From an uncultured Prevotellaceae bacterium (GTDB taxonomy: Bacteria > Bacteroidota > Bacteroidia > Bacteroidales > Muribaculaceae): a stretch of 5,058 bases of DNA. The stretch spans positions 1-5,058 of the forward strand of contig CALAVD010000193.1 of the NCBI GenBank assembly GCA_937892085.1, read 5' to 3'. The notes beneath the pieces were generated by a model. That model was not told the DNA's origin. It was given only the letters and a program-made list of their open reading frames with translations, and searched no databases. Shown in pieces: positions 1 through 5,058 of this stretch (within the stretch, counting starts at the first letter, position 1; each line of letters opens with the position of its first letter). The translations under genes and the position numbers were made by a program.

Positions 1-28
1 GAGAGGTGGAAAGTGAAAGGTAAAAAGC
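1..28. repeat. Degenerate purine-rich 7-bp tandem repeat, 4 units
   Basis: Read in steps of seven, the first 28 bases are GAGAGGT, GGAAAGT, GAAAGGT and AAAAAGC, a loose repeat near the consensus GRAAGGT. It has the same 7-bp period as the clearer array at 45-86 but an unrelated sequence. The array is cut by the window edge, so its full length is unknown. Four imperfect units of a purine-rich motif could arise by chance, so this is a moderate call at best. Confidence 0.4.
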
Positions 29-41
29 CGTTTCACGTTCC
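8..41. repeat. Imperfect inverted repeat, 11-bp arms
   Basis: GGAAAGTGAAA (8-18) pairs with TTTCACGTTCC (31-41) with one mismatch, around a 12-base loop (19-30). On the + strand it could be a weak transcript-end hairpin for the unseen upstream gene, but no T-run follows; the next bases are the heptamer array. It could equally be a protein-binding palindrome. No function can be assigned. Confidence 0.4.
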
Positions 42-44
42 AAC

Positions 45-86
45 AATAACCCATAACCAATAACCCATAACCCATAACCAATAAAC
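45..86. repeat. Six tandem 7-bp repeats, (A/C)ATAACC
   Basis: Six consecutive heptamers fill these 42 bases without gaps: AATAACC, CATAACC, AATAACC, CATAACC, CATAACC and AATAAAC. Five of the six match (A/C)ATAACC exactly, and the last differs at one base. The array ends only 7 bases before the serA start codon, so it must lie in the leader or in the promoter-proximal region. It resembles telomeric TAACCC only superficially, because the period is 7, not 6. Short tandem units like these can change copy number by slippage, which would change leader length; that consequence is inference. Confidence 0.9.
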
Positions 87-93
87 TATAAGA

Positions 94-1011
94 ATGAAAA
101 TTTTAGTTGCAACCGAGAAACCGTTTGCTGCTGCTGCCGTTACTGGCATCCGCGAAGTTGTTGAACAAGGTGGTCATGAGCTGGTGCTCGTTGAGAAAGG
201 CACTAAGCAAGACATGATCAACGCCGTTGCCGATTGCGCAGGGCTCATCGTGCGCAGCGACAAGGTTGACAAAGAAGTGTTTGACGCTGCACCACAGCTC
301 AAAGTGGTTGTGCGTGCTGGTGCTGGCTACGACAATATCGACCTCGACGAAGCCACTAAGCATGGCGTGTGCGTGATGAACACACCAGGACAGAACGCCA
401 ACGCCGTTGCCGAGCTCGTTTTTGGTATGGTAGTTAGCCTCATCCGCAACCGCTACAATGGCACTTCGGGCACCGAGCTTAAGGGCAAAACGTTAGGCAT
501 CCACGCCTATGGCGCTGTAGGCCGCAACGTGGCTCGCATCGCTAAGGGCTTCGACATGAAGGTTAGCGCCCTCGACCCATTTGTTAAGGACGAGGTGATG
601 GAAGCCGATGGCATCATCCCAGTACACAGTGTTGAGGATCTCTACAAGAACAACCAGTTCGTAAGCCTTCACATTCCTGCCAACGATCAAACCCGCAAGT
701 CGGTGAACCGTGCCCTTCTCGAGCTTATGCCTAAGGGTGGCACACTCATCAATGCGGCACGCAAGGAAGTTATCAACGAGGAAGACCTCGCAGCTGTGCT
801 CGAAGAGCGCACCGACCTTCGCTACGTTGCCGACGTGAAACCCGAGAACGCAGCCACTCTCGAAGAGAAATTCCCCGAGAGAGTGTTCTTCACTCCCAAG
901 AAGATGGGTGCTCAGACTGCCGAAGCCAACATAAACGCCGGCCTCGCAGCAGCCAACCAAGTAGTAGCCCACCTCAAAGACGGCTTCAACCGCTTCCAAG
1001 TGAACAAGTAA
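94..1011 (+). CDS. serA: D-3-phosphoglycerate dehydrogenase, short ACT-less form
   Basis: This 305-residue cytosolic enzyme oxidises 3-phosphoglycerate to 3-phosphohydroxypyruvate with NAD+, the first step of phosphorylated serine synthesis. The substrate-binding loop VRAGAGYDNID is at residues 73-83. The Rossmann fold begins at LGIHAYGAVG (134-143), with Asp161 at the end of the second strand, which suits NAD over NADP. The catalytic Arg is Arg223 (NAARKE) and the likely catalytic Glu is Glu251. Two positions are unusual: the first Gly of GxGxxG is Ala138, and the catalytic His of the usual TPH motif is Lys269 (TPKKMG). From memory, both are normal for Bacteroides homologues. The protein ends right after the catalytic fold, so the C-terminal ACT domain that gives serine feedback in E. 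coli SerA is absent. The ATG fits the family N-terminus (MKILVATEKPF); no Shine-Dalgarno site precedes it. In many Bacteroidales serC lies just upstream, but that region is outside the window. I find no TAnnTTTG box in the leader. Confidence 0.95.
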   Translation: MKILVATEKPFAAAAVTGIREVVEQGGHELVLVEKGTKQDMINAVADCAGLIVRSDKVDKEVFDAAPQLKVVVRAGAGYDNIDLDEATKHGVCVMNTPGQNANAVAELVFGMVVSLIRNRYNGTSGTELKGKTLGIHAYGAVGRNVARIAKGFDMKVSALDPFVKDEVMEADGIIPVHSVEDLYKNNQFVSLHIPANDQTRKSVNRALLELMPKGGTLINAARKEVINEEDLAAVLEERTDLRYVADVKPENAATLEEKFPERVFFTPKKMGAQTAEANINAGLAAANQVVAHLKDGFNRFQVNK

Positions 1012-1020
1012 TCACAGTTT

Positions 1021-1075
1021 CATAACACTCACAGTCCTCATCGATGCTTGGCATGGTGAGGACTGTTGTGTTATG
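1021..1075. terminator. Long bidirectional hairpin between convergent genes
   Basis: CATAACAC (1021-1028) pairs with GTGTTATG (1068-1075), and ACAGTCCTCA (1031-1040) pairs with TGAGGACTGT (1057-1066). A 2-by-1 internal loop separates the two helices. An inner ATGC/GCAT stem (1044-1047 with 1051-1054) can cap the structure. The hairpin starts 9 bases after the serA stop and lies 40 bases past the stop of the convergent helicase gene. Placement and symmetry suggest a shared transcript end or 3'-end stabiliser. No clear T-run follows on either strand, so a classical intrinsic mechanism is not demonstrated. Confidence 0.6.
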
Positions 1076-1085
1076 CGTGAGTACT

Positions 1086-1102
1086 ACGAGACGCAGTCTC
1101 GT
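1086..1102. terminator. Short perfect hairpin, possible part of a terminator
   Basis: ACGAGAC (1086-1092) and GTCTCGT (1096-1102) form a perfect 7-bp stem with a GCA triloop, 12 bases past the helicase stop on the minus strand. An alternative stem, CTCG (1098-1101) with CGAG (1106-1109), would compete with it. There is no T-tract on the minus strand after the stem. It may act with the larger hairpin at 1021-1075 to end helicase transcription. Confidence 0.4.
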
Positions 1103-1114
1103 AAGCGAGTTTCC

Positions 1115-3196
1115 TCATTTCTTCTTGCGGCGCGGCTTCTTTTGTAGTTTTCTTAGCTGCTTGGCGATTTCCTGGTGCTCGTCGGCGAGGTCGTCGAGAC
1201 CTATCGTCTCATAGATGCTGGCGAGTCGCAAGTGTGGCTCAACGGCAGTGCGTGAGGCTTTTGTCGCTCGTTTGTAAGCTTTTATTGCGGCAGGGGTGTC
1301 TTTCTGTTTCTCGCAGATTGCCGCCAGTGCCATGAGGGCGTCATAGCAGTTTTTGTTCTTGGCGAGGATAGCATTGAGCTGCTCCAGAGCCTGGTTGCTC
1401 TCCCCTATCGCGTCGAGCAGCCGTGCCTTGCCGAGCATGGCGGGCACATAGCCGTCGCTGAGCCGCAGAGCCTTGTTATAGTTGGCGAGCGCCGACTTGA
1501 TGGCAATTTCGTCAAGACGTGGCTTGGCATTGCCGTAAGCCACCTCATCCTCCCCAGCCAGAGTGCCGAGCCCCATCGACTGGTCGCCCATGGCTGTGAA
1601 CTCTCCTGCCAGTTCAAGCAACTGCTTGTTCTGCGAGTCAATCACCTCCTCCAGAGTCTTGATTTTCTTCTTCAGCTTCTCAAACTTGTTGAACTTATGC
1701 TTAATGAAACGCTTCGACAGTGGGTCGTTAATCACGTTGTGAATCTCCATGGCCTGAGCGAAGCAATCAACAGCGCGTGCAAAATCGTCGTGGTCAAAAG
1801 CGATAGATGCCATCGTGTAAAGACCATTAGCTTTCTCCACAAGCATTGCATCGTTGATGACTGCCTGATTGTTGAACTGCCGGCTGAAGTCAACGATGGC
1901 GGTATTGACGATAATGTCGCGCTGCGACAATGGTTTGAGCAGTGTGATGCCCTCGAGCGAAGTGCATCGCGACAGTGCCACGTAGGTCTGCCCGCTTGAG
2001 AACGCTCCACCGGCAAAGTCGATGACAATATTGTTGAACGTGAGTCCCTGGCTCTTGTGCACCGTGAGCGCCCAAGCCGGCTTGATGGGATATTGCTTGA
2101 AAGTGCCCACCACATTCTCTATCACCTTTTTTTCCTTCTCGTCGTAGGAATACTGCACATTCTCCCAAATCTCTGGTTCGAGCACATATCCGTCACCATT
2201 CTCCAGCTCCACCTCAATGCCTGTCTCGTCAACTCTCGACACTTTGCCCAACGTGCCATTCACCCACCGCCCTTCTCGGTCGTTGCGGATGAAAATCACT
2301 TGCGCACCCAGCTTCAGCGTAAGCTCTTTGTTGGTAGGCAAGTCATTATCGGGGAAGACGTCGGTTATCTCGCCCATGAAAACATATTCAGGAGTGTCGA
2401 GGGCTTGCATGTGGGCATCGTTGATGGAATCCACAGTATCGCGGCGTGTGGCGAGTGTCATCACAAGGCTATTGTCAGGTTCCTGATATTCAAGGTCGCA
2501 CCTGCTGTTGAGCAGTTGCAGGTCGCTGTCGCTGGCATGGCTCAGTCGCACACGGTCGAGCATGGCGATGAAAGCGCTGTCGGTCTGACGATAAATCTTG
2601 CGCAGCTCTATGGGTATCAATCCTAAGCTGTTAAACACCCGAGCATTGAAAAAGAAGAACTGTTGATAGTATCGACGCAATATCTCACGCATGTCGCGGG
2701 TTATCACTGGCTCCAGCTGGAATATGTCGCCCACGAAGAGCAACTGCTTGCCGCCGAACGGCTCACGCATGTTGCCCGAGTAGATGCGAAGCACCTTGTC
2801 GATAAAGTCGATGATGTCGCAGCGCACCATCGAAATCTCGTCGATGATAATAAGTTGCAGCTTCTTAATCAGCTTCACTTTCTGCGCCGAGTAGCGCAAC
2901 GTCTTGCGAATGCGGCGTGGCGAGAAGTCAGGATCATCGGGCAACAGGGGCTTGAACGGAATCTTGAAAAACGAATGCAACGTCTGCCCGCCCACGTTCA
3001 CGGCAGCGATGCCTGTGGGAGCCAACACCACGTGCTCCTTGTTGGTATTGGCACAAATATACTTCAGGAAAGTGCTCTTGCCGGTACCTGCCTTGCCCGT
3101 GAGGAAAACCGAGCGCCGCGTGTTGCGTATCAAGTTCCAGGCATTCTGAAACTCAGCGTTGTCGAGGTCAATATTTTCAAGATTTACCGTGTTCAT
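1115..3196 (-). CDS. Pif1-family DNA helicase (SF1B) with C-terminal TPR region
   Basis: A 693-residue ATP-dependent helicase of the Pif1/RecD-like SF1B class, expected in the cytosol or nucleoid to unwind DNA 5' to 3', including forked or G-quadruplex substrates. Motifs, numbered from Met at 3196: Walker A GKAGTGKS 34-41; motif Ia APTGIAAVNVGG 59-70; Walker B IIIDE 116-120; Pif1-signature-like DIIDFIDKVLR 127-137; motif III GGKQLLFVGDIFQL 148-161; motif IV ELRKIYRQ 197-204; an SH3-like 2B segment near 315-360 (WVNGTLGKV); motif V ALTVHKSQGLTF 376-387; motif VI GQTYVALSR 402-410. All catalytic motifs look intact. After about 450 comes a TPR-like helix pair (456-490), a charged probable coiled coil (497-530), and about three further TPR-like units (565-685), ending in the basic tail KKPRRKKK. 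An in-frame TTG at 3274 would add 26 residues, but that stretch is read through the upstream terminator and promoter, so I reject it. No Shine-Dalgarno site is seen. The helicase call is firm; its substrate and TPR partner are unknown. Confidence 0.93.
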   Translation of the reverse strand: MNTVNLENIDLDNAEFQNAWNLIRNTRRSVFLTGKAGTGKSTFLKYICANTNKEHVVLAPTGIAAVNVGGQTLHSFFKIPFKPLLPDDPDFSPRRIRKTLRYSAQKVKLIKKLQLIIIDEISMVRCDIIDFIDKVLRIYSGNMREPFGGKQLLFVGDIFQLEPVITRDMREILRRYYQQFFFFNARVFNSLGLIPIELRKIYRQTDSAFIAMLDRVRLSHASDSDLQLLNSRCDLEYQEPDNSLVMTLATRRDTVDSINDAHMQALDTPEYVFMGEITDVFPDNDLPTNKELTLKLGAQVIFIRNDREGRWVNGTLGKVSRVDETGIEVELENGDGYVLEPEIWENVQYSYDEKEKKVIENVVGTFKQYPIKPAWALTVHKSQGLTFNNIVIDFAGGAFSSGQTYVALSRCTSLEGITLLKPLSQRDIIVNTAIVDFSRQFNNQAVINDAMLVEKANGLYTMASIAFDHDDFARAVDCFAQAMEIHNVINDPLSKRFIKHKFNKFEKLKKKIKTLEEVIDSQNKQLLELAGEFTAMGDQSMGLGTLAGEDEVAYGNAKPRLDEIAIKSALANYNKALRLSDGYVPAMLGKARLLDAIGESNQALEQLNAILAKNKNCYDALMALAAICEKQKDTPAAIKAYKRATKASRTAVEPHLRLASIYETIGLDDLADEHQEIAKQLRKLQKKPRRKKK

Positions 3197-3217
3197 AAGT
3201 CGTTGCGAAAAAGTTTT

Positions 3218-3251
3218 CAAAATTAGTGAAAAAGGTTCAAAATCGCACAAA
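3218..3251 (-). promoter_or_regulatory. Bacteroidetes-type promoter for the Pif1-TPR gene
   Basis: On the minus strand TAATTTTG (3225-3218) is an exact match to the Bacteroidetes -7 consensus TAnnTTTG. A TTTG (3251-3248) lies 22 bases upstream as a candidate -33 element; that spacing is on the long side but within the range I recall for the phylum. Transcription would begin near 3212 and give a leader of about 15 bases before the ATG at 3196. The -33 TTTG is the end of the T-tract of the preceding terminator. Confidence 0.6.
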
Positions 3252-3282
3252 AAAAGGAGGCATTTTATTAACAATGCCTCCT
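3248..3282 (-). terminator. Intrinsic terminator of the FadL-family gene
   Basis: Read on the minus strand, AGGAGGCATT (3282-3273) and AATGCCTCCT (3264-3255) form a perfect 10-bp stem around an 8-base loop. The last T of the stem and the six Ts after it make a run of seven (3255-3249). This is a textbook Rho-independent terminator, 36 bases past the stop of the upstream minus-strand gene. The AGGAGG in its stem looks like a Shine-Dalgarno sequence but lies only two bases from the spurious TTG at 3274. Confidence 0.92.
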
Positions 3283-3318
3283 AATTTCACTATTTAATTA
3301 CGCTCAATGGCGCGATAA

Positions 3319-4959
3319 TCAGAATCTGAAACCTAACGTCAATGAAACTTTGTTGTTGTTGTCCTTCACTTCCTCGCCTTGCTCGCCAGGATAAGCGTGA
3401 TACTGGCTGGTGCGGGCTTGATGTACGTAGGCAGCATCGAGATAGAACTTCTTGTAGCGATAGCCAAGACCACAAGTGATGTACTGATTGTTCTTGTCAT
3501 ACTGATACATATAGTTGCTCGAAACCACGTCAACATTATCGTTGGCTACACCTTTCACCTCGTCCTTGACGGGTGATGTCTGGTAAGAATAACCGGCACG
3601 CAGGCTCACACTTGGAGTAACGCGATACTCGGCACCCACACGCAGGGTGTGAACTGCTTGAAGCTGGTCTTTAATCATATACTCGGTGCCGTCGTAGTTG
3701 TAGCCGCCCTCATCGCCACAGCGCATAGTGTTGGCGCCCACATATTCATAATCCAAACTGATTAAGCCTTTGCTTGTTGGCACCACAGCGAGGCTACCCA
3801 AGAACTTCCATGGAGTCTTGATAGTGTAACGATACTCGTCGTAGTAACGATTCTCACCTGTCTCGGTGTAGCCTTGACACATCTCGGTGTCGCCGTTGGC
3901 TTTTAAGTCTACTCCGCTCTGCACCTTGTAATGGTCCTTCATGTCATAGTAGGTGGGAGTGTGGAAAGCTGCACCAATACGAAGTTGGTTAATGGGTTTT
4001 ACAATCACACCAAACTTGAAGTTGTAACCAGTACCGCGGGTTTCCTGGTACGACTGGAAGTCGAAGCCGGCATAGCCATTAGTCAAACCAACAATATTTT
4101 CACCTGTGTAATCAAGATAACTACGATAACCAGCATTCAGTTCATGATTTTTAATAAGTAGATCTGAATTATAGTCATAGATTTCAGCATTATCAAGATC
4201 CTCACCATAATACTGATAACTGTCGAAACGCAGGTCGGTGATACCGAAATTCAAGCCCCAGTACACGGTGTTCTTGAAGTTACCACCTAAGGTGATGTTA
4301 TACTCGTCGGTGTGACCTTTCTCGTCAACATAGAAATTGGCGACACCAGTTGTGCCATTTGTTGCAAGACCTTTGAACGAGCCATCATAATTGTTGTTAA
4401 TCAGATATGACTGATATGCAAGTATACCTAACCAGGGAGCGTTGCAATCGTAGAAGATGTTTCCGTCGTACTGATTGGCAGAGAGGTTTTGAGCCACCCA
4501 GTTGCCGGCATTCAGGTTATCGGCAATCTTGTTAGTGAGAGAGTGACCTGTGCTATATCCACCCTGATAGCGGCGCTGGAAGGAGTTGATGCGGCTGAAC
4601 GAGAATCCCCAGTTGAAATACTTGAAGAAGTCGCTGTCAATCTTCATTGAACCTACATATCCCACATTGTTGAACCAAAACTTGGTGTCGCTCAATTTGT
4701 CGCTTAAAGTTTTAGTCGATAAAAAGTTGACATTCATAGTAGCCGAGATGTCGCTGCTGCGATAAACGCCTATACCGCCAGGATTCTGTGATATTGCCGA
4801 CACGTCGCCACCGAGAGCACCAAAGGCTCCCGCCATCGACATGTAGCGAGATGTTCCGCTCAACTCTGTCTCCGACATTTTCAAAACGTCAAATGTTGCC
4901 TGCGCGCTTGCCATGAGCGATGCCCCAGCAAGCAATAATGCAATATATAATTTCTTCAT
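3319..4959 (-). CDS. FadL/OmpP1-family outer-membrane transport protein
   Basis: A 546-residue predicted outer-membrane beta-barrel of the FadL/Toluene_X type, a family that takes up hydrophobic molecules such as long-chain fatty acids; some Bacteroidetes members are annotated as hemin receptors. Numbered from Met at 4959, residues 1-19 are a classical signal peptide (MKK, hydrophobic core, cut after ASA). The plug-like N-terminus follows: SGTSRYMSMAGAFGALGGD at 34-52, then SQNPGGIG at 57-64, which corresponds to the NPA region of FadL. Family-like strands are IKPINQLRIGAAFHTP (319 onward, with Val320 before Lys321), TPWKFLGSL (382-390) and GAEYRVTPSVSLRAGYSYQ (442-460). The chain ends in VSLTLGFRF, an alternating strand with a terminal Phe, as Bam-assembled barrels need. 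It is longer than E. coli FadL (about 420-450), mostly through polar, Tyr/Asn-rich probable loops. An in-frame TTG at 4989 would put ten residues ahead of the signal peptide and is unlikely. The substrate cannot be read from sequence. The gene has its own terminator and is probably transcribed apart from the helicase gene. Confidence 0.9.
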   Translation of the reverse strand: MKKLYIALLLAGASLMASAQATFDVLKMSETELSGTSRYMSMAGAFGALGGDVSAISQNPGGIGVYRSSDISATMNVNFLSTKTLSDKLSDTKFWFNNVGYVGSMKIDSDFFKYFNWGFSFSRINSFQRRYQGGYSTGHSLTNKIADNLNAGNWVAQNLSANQYDGNIFYDCNAPWLGILAYQSYLINNNYDGSFKGLATNGTTGVANFYVDEKGHTDEYNITLGGNFKNTVYWGLNFGITDLRFDSYQYYGEDLDNAEIYDYNSDLLIKNHELNAGYRSYLDYTGENIVGLTNGYAGFDFQSYQETRGTGYNFKFGVIVKPINQLRIGAAFHTPTYYDMKDHYKVQSGVDLKANGDTEMCQGYTETGENRYYDEYRYTIKTPWKFLGSLAVVPTSKGLISLDYEYVGANTMRCGDEGGYNYDGTEYMIKDQLQAVHTLRVGAEYRVTPSVSLRAGYSYQTSPVKDEVKGVANDNVDVVSSNYMYQYDKNNQYITCGLGYRYKKFYLDAAYVHQARTSQYHAYPGEQGEEVKDNNNKVSLTLGFRF

Positions 4960-4960
4960 T

Positions 4961-4986
4961 GTAATAATCAATTTCGTTTTTATTAC
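4961..4986. repeat. 7-bp inverted repeat in the leader of the FadL-family gene
   Basis: GTAATAA (4961-4967) and TTATTAC (4980-4986) form a perfect inverted repeat with a 12-base spacer, directly before the ATG at 4959. With one bulged base the arms extend to TTGTAATAA/TTATTACAA. A TATAATTG (4994-4987), one mismatch from TAnnTTTG, lies next to it, but I find no TTTG at the -33 distance. The repeat could be an operator or weak RNA hairpin, but AT-rich arms of this size can occur by chance. Confidence 0.35.
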
Positions 4987-5013
4987 CAATTATAAGATCT
5001 CGTTAGGGTTGAA

Positions 5014-5058
5014 TTATCGACGACCGCCACCGCCGCCACGGCTGCCGCCACCGCCGCC
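5014..5058 (-). CDS. 3' end of a Gly/Arg-rich protein (partial)
   Basis: Read on the minus strand from the window edge, the frame gives GGGGGSRGGGGGRR followed by TAA (5016-5014). The repeated GGC/GGT codons stop exactly where the stop codon falls, and the bases beyond are AT-rich, which supports this frame as the C-terminus of a real gene. Gly/Arg-rich tails of this type are known on RNA-binding proteins (RRM proteins, some DEAD-box helicases), and Bacteroidetes RRM proteins often end this way. Only 14 codons are visible, so no product is assigned. It lies 54 bases upstream of the FadL-family start with no evident terminator between them, so cotranscription is possible. Confidence 0.6.
   Translation of the reverse strand, partial: GGGGGSRGGGGGRR

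Noticed and set aside
1..63. Open frame from position 1 to the TAA at 61-63 as the end of an upstream gene
   Set aside because: It would run through both repeat arrays, has only 20 visible codons, and does not resemble the SerC C-terminus as I recall it; it cannot be supported.
45..86. Telomere-like repeat or CRISPR-like array
   Set aside because: The period is 7 rather than the 6 of TAACCC repeats, and contiguous 7-bp units without spacers are not a CRISPR.
493..999. 168-residue minus-strand open frame inside serA
   Set aside because: It lies opposite a clear, full-length serA and has no family features; it is a by-product of serA codon usage.
2057..3226. Two long plus-strand open frames (2057-2626 and 2663-3226) opposite the helicase gene
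   Set aside because: They are antisense to an intact Pif1 coding region, show no recognisable motifs and no promoter, and have the composition expected of shadow frames.
3197..3274. N-terminal extension of the helicase from the TTG at 3274, with an AGGAGG just upstream
   Set aside because: The AGGAGG is part of the terminator stem and only two bases from the TTG; the extension would translate the terminator T-tract and the promoter.
4960..4989. Upstream TTG start of the FadL-family gene
   Set aside because: It would place ten residues before a normal signal peptide that begins MKK at 4959.

Overview
The window looks like chromosomal DNA from a member of the Bacteroidales, plausibly Prevotellaceae or Muribaculaceae. 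The signs are a short ACT-less SerA of the Bacteroides type, a Pif1-like helicase with TPR repeats, a Bacteroidetes-style FadL/OmpP1 porin, a TAnnTTTG promoter box, and AT-rich leaders without Shine-Dalgarno sites. The genus is inference; the order-level call is well supported.

Layout. Positions 1-93 are an intergenic leader holding two arrays of degenerate 7-bp tandem repeats and an imperfect inverted repeat. serA (94-1011, +) encodes D-3-phosphoglycerate dehydrogenase, the first enzyme of serine biosynthesis. It converges with a Pif1-family helicase/TPR gene (minus strand, start re-assigned to 3196, stop at 1115). The 103-bp gap between the two stops holds a long bidirectional hairpin and a second short perfect hairpin. 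Upstream of the helicase gene is a compact 80-bp control region: a textbook intrinsic terminator for the next gene, whose T-tract runs into the promoter of the helicase gene. The third gene (minus strand, start re-assigned to 4959, stop at 3319) encodes a FadL/OmpP1-type outer-membrane beta-barrel. At the right edge is the 3' end of a minus-strand reading frame with a Gly/Arg-rich C-terminus.

The genes do not form one pathway. serA belongs to amino-acid biosynthesis, the helicase to DNA maintenance, and the FadL protein to uptake of hydrophobic compounds. The terminator and promoter between the two minus-strand genes argue that they are separate transcription units. I see no mobile element, CRISPR array, RNA gene or clearly undescribed multi-gene system. 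The points worth a second look are the heptamer arrays before serA, the Pif1-TPR architecture, the Lys-for-His active site of SerA, the fused terminator/promoter, and the Gly/Arg tail at the edge.
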